Assembly (NCBI RefSeq): GCF_001613325.1
Contig: NZ_BDCD01000050.1
Location: forward strand, 1 to 44,276
DNA from: Nocardia yamanashiensis NBRC 100130
Lineage (GTDB): Bacteria > Actinomycetota > Actinomycetes > Mycobacteriales > Mycobacteriaceae
Length of the DNA: 44,276 nucleotides
Direction of reading: 5' to 3'
Shown: positions 10,038 to 18,206 of the stretch, in pieces
Position numbering within the stretch: the first letter of the stretch is position 1
How the letters are laid out: every line of letters starts with the position of its first letter
Translations under genes and position numbers: made by a program
Notes under the pieces: model-generated
What the model saw: the letters and a program-made list of their open reading frames with translations, nothing else
The model's database searches: none
What the model was told of the DNA's origin: nothing

Positions 10038-10604
10038 GTGCCCAAGGTCAGTGACGACCACCTCGCCGCCCGGCGCAGCCAGATCCTCGACGGAGCCCGC
10101 AGTTGCTTCGCCGAGTACGGCTACGAGGGCGCGACCGTGCGTCGCCTCGAAGAGGCCACCGGACTGTCCCGGGGCGCCATCTTTCACCACTTCCGCGACA
10201 AGGACGCGCTGTTCCTGGCGCTGGCCCAGGAGGACGCGGGCCGGATGGCCGAGGTCGCGGCCACCCAGGGTCTGATCCAGGTGATGCGCGATATGCTCGC
10301 CCACCCCGAGGATTTCGACTGGCTGGGCACCCGCCTGGAGATCGCCCGCCGGCTGCGCAACGATCCCGATTTCCGCGCCAACTGGGAAGAGCGCTCGGTC
10401 GAGCTGACCGCCGCCACCGTGGCCCGCCTCGAGCGCCGCAAGGCCGCCGGCGCGCTGCGCGACGATGTGCCGACCGAGGTCCTGCTCGGCTATCTCGATC
10501 TGGTGCTGGACGGTCTCATCGCACGGATCGCCTCCGGGCACGCCAACGACAATCTCGAAGCCGTGCTGGATCTCGTCGAGGCCTCGGTCCGGCGCAAGCA
10601 GTAA
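10038..10604 (+). CDS. acnR: AcnR, TetR-family repressor of aconitase
   Basis: The GTG start at 10038 follows GGAGGAG and yields 188 residues. The N-terminal TetR helix-turn-helix spans ILDGARSCFAEYGYEGATVR and EEATGLSRGAIFHHFRDK; the ligand-binding domain follows. It lies directly downstream of acn on the same strand, as in Corynebacterium and Mycobacterium (Rv1474c), where AcnR represses acn and binds the motif found here at 6954-6969. In corynebacteria the ligand is citrate-type, relieving repression; this is family knowledge. The three hairpins before the gene suggest that acnR expression is set lower than acn although both can be read from the acn promoter. Confidence 0.93.
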   Translation: MPKVSDDHLAARRSQILDGARSCFAEYGYEGATVRRLEEATGLSRGAIFHHFRDKDALFLALAQEDAGRMAEVAATQGLIQVMRDMLAHPEDFDWLGTRLEIARRLRNDPDFRANWEERSVELTAATVARLERRKAAGALRDDVPTEVLLGYLDLVLDGLIARIASGHANDNLEAVLDLVEASVRRKQ

Positions 10605-10608
10605 TCGC

Positions 10609-11115
10609 TCAGGGGCGGGCCTCGAGGTCCGCCAGCAGCAGCCTGGTGATGCGGTCGAGCTGCGCCCGATCCGGTGCGGAAAGCACCGAGAGCAAGGCGG
10701 TTTCGTTCTCCACGTGCTCAGTGACGACCAGGTCAATGAGTTCCAGGCCGCGATCGGTCAGGGCGACCTTCACCGCCCGCCGATCCCCCGCGTCGGCATT
10801 GCGCCGCACCAGGCCCGCCGATTCCAGACGATCCAGTCTGCCCGTCATACCCGCCCGCGAGAGCATGAGCGTATCCGCGAGCACCGACGGGTTGAGCTCG
10901 TAGGGCTCCCCCGAACGACGCAGTGCCGCAAGCACATCGAACTCGCCGCGCTGCAAGCCGTGCGCGGCGAAGACGGCTTCGATCCGCTGGCCGGCGACAA
11001 CCGAGAGCCGCCCGAGCCGGCCGATGATGCTCATCGCCTCGAGCTCGAGGTCCGGTCGTTCCCGCCGCCACTGCGCCGTAATGGCATCCACCGCGTCTTC
11101 CTTCGCTTCACCCAT
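10609..11115 (-). CDS. MarR-family transcriptional regulator
   Basis: From ATG 11115 the protein has 168 residues with a winged helix: GEFDVLAALRRSGEPYELNP, VLADTLMLSRAGMTGRLDRL (recognition region) and the wing VRRNADAGDRRAVKVALTDRG. The DxR motif in the wing (DRR) is typical of MarR proteins. It is divergent from the cupin gene at 11187, and the 71-base shared region contains TTCGG/CCGA repeats that are likely its own sites. Its stop lies 4 bases from the acnR stop (convergent). The inducing ligand is unknown. The open frame extends upstream to 11166 but would run through the operator region, so the start at 11115 is preferred. Confidence 0.88.
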   Translation of the reverse strand: MGEAKEDAVDAITAQWRRERPDLELEAMSIIGRLGRLSVVAGQRIEAVFAAHGLQRGEFDVLAALRRSGEPYELNPSVLADTLMLSRAGMTGRLDRLESAGLVRRNADAGDRRAVKVALTDRGLELIDLVVTEHVENETALLSVLSAPDRAQLDRITRLLLADLEARP

Positions 11116-11134
11116 GGACAGGATTCTATTCGGT

Positions 11135-11178
11135 CCGATATAGTTCGGTAGCGAATTATAAACCACCGAATAGTTCGG
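11135..11178. promoter_or_regulatory. Probable MarR operators in divergent promoter
   Basis: CCGAATAGTTCGG (11166-11178) is an inverted repeat with 5-base arms around TAG. A related copy, CCGATATAGTTCGG, lies at 11135-11148. Both are in the short region between the MarR gene and the cupin gene, the usual place for autoregulatory MarR sites. Confidence 0.6.
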
Positions 11179-11186
11179 AGCTTGCC

Positions 11187-11684
11187 ATGAACACCACCTC
11201 GCGACCGGTCATCATCCGTCAGCCACAGCAGGGCGAGGTGCTCGTGACGCCCGCGGTCACCATGCGACTGCTGATCGACGCCAACGAGGCGCACGGCACG
11301 GTCAGCACCCTCGAGGTCACCATGGCGCAGGGCGCGGACGGGGCGGCGCCGCACTATCACACGCTGTCCGACGAGCTGTTCTACGTCGCGGACGGGGAAC
11401 TGCAGCTGCTGGCCGGGGACGAGATCGTCACCGTCGGCGCGGGCGGGTCGATCATCGCCCCGAAGCTCATGCCGCACGCCTTCGGCGCCACCCCGGACAG
11501 CGGGGCACGGATCATGATCGCGCTCATGCCCGGCGTCGAGCGATTCGGCTATTTCCGGCTACTGGACCGCATCAGCAAGGGCGAGTCGGGCTTCGAGGAA
11601 CTGGCCGCGGCCCAGGACGAGTACGACAACCATTTCGTGGACGCGCCGGACTGGTGGCGTGAACGCAACGCCAACCGCAAGTAG
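11187..11684 (+). CDS. Cupin-domain protein
   Basis: The 165-residue protein contains one cupin fold. Motif 1 reads HYHTLSDELFYVADGELQL (two His and a Glu as possible metal ligands) and motif 2 reads APKLMPHAFGA. Cupin-2 proteins of this size include dioxygenases, isomerases and sugar- or quinone-binding proteins, so the reaction cannot be named. It starts with ATG 11187, with GGAG upstream, and is divergent from the MarR regulator with operators between, so it is probably the main MarR target. A 3'-terminal tryptophan-rich tail (DAPDWWRERN) is common in single-cupin proteins of this group. Confidence 0.8.
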   Translation: MNTTSRPVIIRQPQQGEVLVTPAVTMRLLIDANEAHGTVSTLEVTMAQGADGAAPHYHTLSDELFYVADGELQLLAGDEIVTVGAGGSIIAPKLMPHAFGATPDSGARIMIALMPGVERFGYFRLLDRISKGESGFEELAAAQDEYDNHFVDAPDWWRERNANRK

Positions 11685-11771
11685 GCCCGATAGCTCGGCA
11701 ATCGCCGAAAATGTGCCGCAGACCACGGCATACTCGGAAATGCGACCGGTCGGCAGCGAGTTGTGGGTTAT

Positions 11772-12188
11772 ATGGCTTTCTCCGTTCCCGTCACCGTTCG
11801 CGGCTACGAGCTCGATATCAACGGCCATCTCAACCAGGCCGTATACCTGCAGTACGCCGAGCACGCCCGATGGGAGTTGTTGCGGGCGGCCGGTATCCAG
11901 GAGGAGAAGATGATCGCCTCCGGCATCGGGCCGATCGTGCTGGAGAACAACATCAAGTACTTCCGTGAGCTGCACGGCGGCGACGAAGTCACGGTGAGCT
12001 GCGAGTTCGAATGGGCCGGCGGCAAGATCTTCAAGATGCACCAGCTGGTCACCAAGCTGGACGGGACCGTATCGGCGCAGATCGACGTGGTCGGCGGGGT
12101 GATGGATCTACGAGCCCGCAAACTGGTTGCGGATCCGGGGGCGGCATTGCGCGAGATCGCCGAATCGCCCGAGGTACTCGGTCTCTGA
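11772..12188 (+). CDS. Acyl-CoA thioesterase, hotdog (4HBT) family
   Basis: The 138-residue product from ATG 11772 matches the 4-hydroxybenzoyl-CoA thioesterase-like hotdog fold: DINGHLNQAVYLQYAEHARW carries the Asp-x-x-x-His-Asn active-site pattern seen in YbgC/FcbC-type enzymes, and NNIKYFRELHGGDEVTVSCE is the following strand pair. Such enzymes hydrolyse acyl-CoA or acyl-ACP thioesters. It lies 87 bases after the cupin gene on the same strand and ends at a strong terminator. Co-transcription with the cupin is possible. A GTG at 11763 is an alternative start. Confidence 0.85.
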   Translation: MAFSVPVTVRGYELDINGHLNQAVYLQYAEHARWELLRAAGIQEEKMIASGIGPIVLENNIKYFRELHGGDEVTVSCEFEWAGGKIFKMHQLVTKLDGTVSAQIDVVGGVMDLRARKLVADPGAALREIAESPEVLGL

Positions 12189-12250
12189 GCAGTCGCTGAG
12201 CGCCTGCGGGTCCGTCCCGGCGCGGAGCGAAAATCTTTAGGCCCAAGTGG

Positions 12251-12289
12251 TTTCCGCGCACCCGGCGAAGTTTGCCGGGTGCGCGGAAA
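12251..12289 (+). terminator. Strong terminator hairpin
   Basis: TTTCCGCGCACCCGGC (12251-12266) and GCCGGGTGCGCGGAAA (12274-12289) are perfectly complementary over 16 bases with a 7-base loop. It follows the thioesterase gene and isolates the ATP-grasp unit downstream from readthrough. Confidence 0.85.
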
Positions 12290-12325
12290 TCTCTCGATGC
12301 GGACCGATCAGGGGGCGTAGCGGGA

Positions 12326-12331
12326 TATGAT
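12326..12331 (+). promoter_or_regulatory. Candidate -10 element of the ATP-grasp unit
   Basis: TATGAT lies 51 bases before the precursor ATG and 37 bases after the terminator stem. No good -35 hexamer is seen at 16-18 bases upstream, so this is only a candidate promoter. Confidence 0.35.
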
Positions 12332-12381
12332 TCAGGTCACGCTCGGCCCCGCAGCAAATCCCGAGCAGATCGGAGTTCAGC

Positions 12382-12843
12382 ATGACCGGCGCCCTCCACC
12401 GCAGCACTTCGGCCCCGCCCGGGGCCATCGCGCCACCGCTATCCGGCTACCTCGTAGCAGCCACCGACCGTCATGTCAGCGTGCGCGTCTCCGACGGCAC
12501 CTGGACCTTCCGGTGGAGCGATATCGTCGAAGTCACCGACTGGGATATTGCGGTGGCGCAGGGCTCTTGCGAGGGCCGTCCGGTGCTGGTGCGGGTGCGT
12601 GACGGCGTCACAGCCGATTTCACGCAGCGCCGTCGCATCGAGCGGACCGAACGCCCGCTGACCCTGCCCCAGCAGTACTCCCCCGCCCGCGGCGACGACG
12701 AATTGCGGCGGCTCACCGAAATCTGGGCGCGCGGACTCGAACTCGCGCCCGCGCCCGGCATCGGCGGGGCCACCATGACCTGCGTCCAGACCCGCTCGCA
12801 CAACGGCAGTGACGACGGCGTCGCCTGCGACAGCCTGGATTGA
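12382..12843 (+). CDS. Putative graspetide (ATP-grasp RiPP) precursor
   Basis: This 153-residue protein has no recognised domain. Residues about 21-80 look folded and beta-rich (GYLVAATDRHVSVRVSDGTW, then a Trp-rich part WSDIVEVTDWD). Residues 104-123 look helical (DDELRRLTEIWARGLEL). The last 23 residues resemble an omega-ester core: ATMTCVQTRSHNGS followed by DDGVACDSLD. Thr131, Thr133, Thr137, Ser139 and Ser143 precede four aspartates (144, 145, 150, 153), and Cys134 and Cys149 flank the region. Its stop overlaps or nearly touches the ATP-grasp ligase gene. Together these suggest a ligase substrate whose C-terminus becomes a cross-linked peptide. The assignment is inferred from composition and context; an accessory protein of the ligase is the main alternative. 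GGAG lies 7 bases before the ATG. Confidence 0.55.
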   Translation: MTGALHRSTSAPPGAIAPPLSGYLVAATDRHVSVRVSDGTWTFRWSDIVEVTDWDIAVAQGSCEGRPVLVRVRDGVTADFTQRRRIERTERPLTLPQQYSPARGDDELRRLTEIWARGLELAPAPGIGGATMTCVQTRSHNGSDDGVACDSLD

Positions 12844-12854
12844 CGGTTCCCCGC

Positions 12855-13817
12855 ATGGCCCCCCGCACCACGGGGTCGGTGCTCATCGTCACCGAAGCCG
12901 AAGACCTGCACGGCGACGCGCTCGCCGCCACGCTGCGGAAGCATCACGCGCACACCGCGATTCGACTCGATATGCGCGACTTCCCGCGCGAGCACGGCAC
13001 TTTCCGCCTCGGCCGCGACGGCACCGCCCGCTCACTGTCCCATGTCCTGGGCCTGGACGATGTCACCTCGGTCTGGTGGCGGCGCCCGCATCCGTGCGCG
13101 GTGCCGGTCAGCGCCCGCGCCGAGGACGACGCCTACCGCCGCGCCGAATGCGACGGCTTCCTACAGGGCCTGCTGTGGTCCATGCCGGCGTTGTGGGTCA
13201 ACGACCCGGGCGCCGACCGCACCGCCAGCCGCAAGATCGTGCAGCTGGAGACGGCGCACCGCGCGGGGTTCGCGGTGCCGGAAACGCTCATCACCAATGA
13301 TCCGGACGAGGCGCGCGGCTTCATCGAATCCCGGCCCGGTCCAGTGGTTTACAAGCGCACCGGCACCGGGCGCGGCGCGTTCACCGAGACGCGCATCGTG
13401 ACGCCGGCCGATCTGCCCCGCTTGACGACGATCAGCGACTCGCCGACCATCTTCCAGGATTACGTGCACGCCGAATGCGATCTGCGCATCGTGTGGGTGG
13501 ACGGCATCGAATGGGTGGTGCGGATCGACTCGCAATCCGGTGTGGGGCGGGTGGATTCGCGCCTGGACACCTCGGTGGCGTTCACCGCCGACCGCCTGCC
13601 CGCCTCGGTGAGCAAGTCCCTGACCACGCTGATGGGCGCGCTGGGACTGGCTTTCGGCGTGCTGGATCTGCGCGTCGGCCGGGACGGCGAGTTCTGGTTC
13701 CTGGAGGTGAACCCGCAGGGCCAGTTCGCCTACCTGGAGATCAAGACCGGGCTGCCGATCTTCCAGAGCCTGTCGAACCTGCTGGTGTACGGCGACGGCA
13801 CCGTGAACGGCCGCTGA
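12855..13817 (+). CDS. MvdD/TgmB-type ATP-grasp RiPP ligase
   Basis: The product (320 residues from ATG 12855; a TTG at 12840 overlapping the upstream stop is an alternative) is an ATP-grasp enzyme of the graspetide maturase class. Landmarks: N-terminal SVLIVTEAEDLHGDALAATL; central nucleotide-binding VVYKRTGTGRGAFTE; FQDYVHAECDLRIVWVDG; and the metal/ATP-binding end FGVLDLRVGRDGEFWFLEVN followed by PQGQFAYLEIKTGLPI. These are the signatures of MvdD/MvdC/TgmB enzymes, which join Asp/Glu side chains to Thr/Ser (esters) or Lys (amides) in a precursor. The tight coupling to the upstream gene makes that gene the likely substrate. No protease, transporter or methyltransferase is adjacent. The gene ends before a bidirectional terminator. 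Confidence 0.88.
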   Translation: MAPRTTGSVLIVTEAEDLHGDALAATLRKHHAHTAIRLDMRDFPREHGTFRLGRDGTARSLSHVLGLDDVTSVWWRRPHPCAVPVSARAEDDAYRRAECDGFLQGLLWSMPALWVNDPGADRTASRKIVQLETAHRAGFAVPETLITNDPDEARGFIESRPGPVVYKRTGTGRGAFTETRIVTPADLPRLTTISDSPTIFQDYVHAECDLRIVWVDGIEWVVRIDSQSGVGRVDSRLDTSVAFTADRLPASVSKSLTTLMGALGLAFGVLDLRVGRDGEFWFLEVNPQGQFAYLEIKTGLPIFQSLSNLLVYGDGTVNGR

Positions 13818-13905
13818 CCGCACTGGCCGGCGACCGGGCACAACCGGGACGCACACTCGGTGGCGAGCCGACGCAGTGCCGACCGATGCCACACGAAATC
13901 GCAAG

Positions 13906-13933
13906 TGGTCGAGCGGCTTTCACCGCTCGACCA
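13906..13933. terminator. Bidirectional terminator between convergent genes
   Basis: TGGTCGAGCGG (13906-13916) and CCGCTCGACCA (13923-13933) form a perfect 11-base-pair stem with a 6-base loop between the convergent ATP-grasp and HTH genes. Confidence 0.8.
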
Positions 13934-13951
13934 GCGAGCTTCACCCCCAGG

Positions 13952-14200
13952 CTATTTACTGGCGGCCTTACCGGCCTTTCGCCGATTCGCACCACCGCGG
14001 CTGCGGAGTTGCACATGCGACTCCACTAGCACGTTGTGGATGAAGCCGTACGACCGCCCGGTTTCCCGGGCCAGCGAGCGTATGCTCGCACCGGCCTCGT
14101 ACTGCTTCTTGAGCTGGGATTGCAAGCGGTCCCGAGACTTTCCGGTGACGCGCGTGCCCTTACCCAATACGGCTTTACCCTGTGCGGGCCTGTCACTCAT
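13952..14200 (-). CDS. Small helix-turn-helix protein, Rv1473A-like
   Basis: This 82-residue basic protein contains a compact HTH: QLKKQYEAGASIRSLARETG followed by RSYGFIHNVLVESHVQLRSR. The tail is Lys/Arg/Gly-rich. Both the sequence style and the position beside the ABC-F ATPase match Rv1473A of M. tuberculosis, annotated as a possible transcriptional regulator. No target is known. The gene lies 237 bases downstream of the ABC-F stop on the same strand. This pairing marks the return to the conserved acn-side gene order after the accessory genes at 10609-13817. Confidence 0.8.
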   Translation of the reverse strand: MSDRPAQGKAVLGKGTRVTGKSRDRLQSQLKKQYEAGASIRSLARETGRSYGFIHNVLVESHVQLRSRGGANRRKAGKAASK

Positions 14201-14346
14201 GACTTCCTCCGAGTCGCCGTGGGCGCCTCATTCCAGGTTAGAGACTCGAGCGGCCGTGATCAATGAATCGGTGTGATCGGAATCACGCAATCCTCACAGA
14301 CCGGTCAATCAGCACCGAATTCGGGCCCGCCACCGACCGAGCGGTC

Positions 14347-14363
14347 GAAACCCGTTGGGTTTC
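14347..14363 (-). terminator. Short hairpin after the ABC-F gene
   Basis: GAAACCC and GGGTTTC pair around a GTT loop, 75 bases beyond the ABC-F stop codon on the minus strand. The 7-base stem is weak, so a terminator role is only possible. Confidence 0.4.
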
Positions 14364-14437
14364 AAACCGTCTGGATGGTTGCGTGGATCTCGTTGCGGGA
14401 CTTCGATTCCCGCGCCCCGGAGGAGGGCCTGCAGACC

Positions 14438-16069
<1,632 letters not shown>

Positions 16070-16409
16070 AAGCGTCTCCTCGGTAAAAGCGGGCTGCCAG
16101 GCATTAGCTGAACGATTGTGCGTGCATTCGGCACACAAGACCACCGATTTTACCCAATGCCCGCGGCGGCCCACGCCTCAGCACGTGGGTTCTAGCCCAC
16201 ATCGCGCCGACGGGCGCCACGCGCAGGAACAGCGCCCCTGCGCCCGGTGGTCACCGATCCGGTTCGGGCACGTGCACTATTGCCGAGCCGAACTTTCTGA
16301 GATTTGCGAATAGTTGCCTCGTCAGCGGGGTGATGTGCTGAAGCGCGACGACGTGGTCAGCGGTTCCGGTGCCGGTCGTCGGACCTTCGCACTCGAAAGG
16401 AGCCGCTTC
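16070..16409. other. Divergent intergenic region, 340 bases
   Basis: The region separates ABC-F (minus) from the secreted hydrolases (plus). On the minus strand a 7-codon open frame (MHAQSFS) lies at 16127-16104, 34 bases before the ABC-F start, and TAAAAT at 16152-16147 is a possible -10 element. GTGGGTTCTAGCCCAC at 16185-16200 is a short inverted repeat. AAAGGAG before 16410 is the hydrolase ribosome-binding site. I see no other gene. Confidence 0.5.
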
Positions 16410-18206
16410 GTGGCTTCGCTTGTCTCCCGTCCCCCGGGACGTCCGCTCCGCCGGCTGGTGCGGCGCTCGGCCGTGCTGCCGATCGCCGCCATGGCCTTGA
16501 GCGCCCTGACGCCGGCCGGGATCGCCGCCGCCGAGCAGCCGCCCGTCGCCATCGCCACCGATCGTCAGGAACAGGTCCTGCAGGTGCGCGACGGCGTGAT
16601 CGTCTCGCAGGTCAGCTACGCGTTGCCGCTGCCCGCGAACGCTCCGGCGCATCCGGCGGAGTGTGATCGGACCGGATATCTGCGCTATCGCCCGGTCGGC
16701 GGGCCGGAGAGTTCGGCCGATGCCGACCATGTCGTCGTGCAGCAGCCGGGGGCCATCGGCGGCGCGGTGAACTCCGACAGCGTCGCGGCCAATACCGTTG
16801 CGGCCGCACACGCTTCGGGCCGGAATATCGAGTTCTGGGCGCTGGCGCGGCGCAGCGCGTGCCTCGATGAGACCACCGGCTTCGATTACGCGTTGCGCAG
16901 CGGTAACTACCTGGACGCGGTCGACTACTACTTCAACGGCAAGCCCATCGACGGGCGAGTGTTCCCGGGGTTCAAGGACTCTCAGCAGCTGGCGGTGCTC
17001 GATCTCATGGGCATGGAGCGGGTGATCCGCGACCAGTACGAGATCATGCTGTACGAGATCCCGGATCAGGCTGTGCGGCAGCGGAAGTACGTGTGCGCGG
17101 GCATCTCGCTGGGCGGACTGGTGGCCGGGTTCTTCTCGGACTGGGATTTCGACGGCGACCCCGCCACCACCGCGGACGCCGGATACAACCAGTGCGCGGC
17201 CTTCGCCGCCCAGGACACCATGATCACCTCGGATCCGGTGGCGATCCAGAACACGCCGTTCCTGCACGACCTCACCAATGCCATCGTCGGACCGACGAAC
17301 GACGTGGTCAAAGCGATCGCGAACGTCGGCGTACTGCCGCGCTCGCTGGTCTCGGTGCCCATGGTGGGCTCGCGCGCCTTCATGATCTATCGATTGGCCG
17401 GGCTGGCCGCGCATCTGGAACCCGACGCCGAGAGCCGGCTGCTGGCGCACCTGCCGCGCGATCTCGATCTGGAGATCACGCTGAACTTCATGTTCTCCGG
17501 ATCGCCGGCGGAGTTCCTCACCGACGGTGCGGACGGCTCCGGCAATATCCGCGACTTCCGGTTCACCAACCAGGCGCTGCTCGGAGTGTTCATCGACAAC
17601 AACTCCGGTAACTTCTCGCTCTTCCAGCAGGGCGTGGGCGCGTTGAGCGGCGGGCCGGTGGCCGAGAAGACCTTCCCCACACCGGGTTCGGTCACCCAGA
17701 TCCCGCTGCTCGGCGGCTTCCTGCGGGTCAGCGCCGGATCGCAGCAGCGGGTCCGACCGACCGACCGGAACGCGCTCTACACCTGGCGCAACTACGACGA
17801 CGTCGCGGGCATCGGGTTCACCGCCCCGAACCACGAGGCATCCGATATCCGGGACGCCGCACGGCAACTCGCCACCGGCGCGCCCTACGCCTATTGGGAG
17901 ACCTACTTCCCGGCCCGGTTGTTCATCGATATCGGTGCGGGGTACGGGGGCGCGCGCAGCGGCGATATGTCGAATCTGCGCTACCGCAATATGGCCCGCA
18001 CCAAACCGTCCTACACCGCTTATGCCGGTGACGGTTTCGTGCAGACGGGCGCCGGCATCGTGGTGCCGCCACCGCCGACGGCGCAGGTGGTGACGCTGCC
18101 CGGGTACAGCCATGTCGACACCATCGGCGCGGCGCGGGTGCAGAACGACGGCAAGACCGATCCCAGCGCGCAGACGCTGGCCGATTTCGTGGGGAGCCTG
18201 CGATGA
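16410..18206 (+). CDS. Secreted alpha/beta-hydrolase-like protein, copy 1
   Basis: From GTG 16410 (after AAAGGAG) the protein has 598 residues. A twin-basic N-terminus (RRLVRRSAVLPIAAMALSAL) and an Ala-rich cleavage region near residue 46 form a signal peptide. The mature part contains AGISLGG with Ser233 in a GxSxG nucleophile elbow, as in lipases and esterases, and a late His in LPGYSHVDTIGAA (possible catalytic His). Family-wide landmarks shared with the next gene are CDR..YLRYRPVGGPESS, DYYFNGKPIDGR and AGYNQC. I do not recognise a named family; an extracytoplasmic hydrolase acting on lipid or envelope substrates is a reasonable guess. The long open frame begins at 16314, but no ribosome-binding site supports that start. 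Confidence 0.75.
   Translation: MASLVSRPPGRPLRRLVRRSAVLPIAAMALSALTPAGIAAAEQPPVAIATDRQEQVLQVRDGVIVSQVSYALPLPANAPAHPAECDRTGYLRYRPVGGPESSADADHVVVQQPGAIGGAVNSDSVAANTVAAAHASGRNIEFWALARRSACLDETTGFDYALRSGNYLDAVDYYFNGKPIDGRVFPGFKDSQQLAVLDLMGMERVIRDQYEIMLYEIPDQAVRQRKYVCAGISLGGLVAGFFSDWDFDGDPATTADAGYNQCAAFAAQDTMITSDPVAIQNTPFLHDLTNAIVGPTNDVVKAIANVGVLPRSLVSVPMVGSRAFMIYRLAGLAAHLEPDAESRLLAHLPRDLDLEITLNFMFSGSPAEFLTDGADGSGNIRDFRFTNQALLGVFIDNNSGNFSLFQQGVGALSGGPVAEKTFPTPGSVTQIPLLGGFLRVSAGSQQRVRPTDRNALYTWRNYDDVAGIGFTAPNHEASDIRDAARQLATGAPYAYWETYFPARLFIDIGAGYGGARSGDMSNLRYRNMARTKPSYTAYAGDGFVQTGAGIVVPPPPTAQVVTLPGYSHVDTIGAARVQNDGKTDPSAQTLADFVGSLR

Noticed and set aside
16070..16200. A WhiB7-type promoter for the ABC-F gene
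   Set aside because: No AT-rich block next to a -35 element was found; the sequence upstream of TAAAAT is GC-rich.
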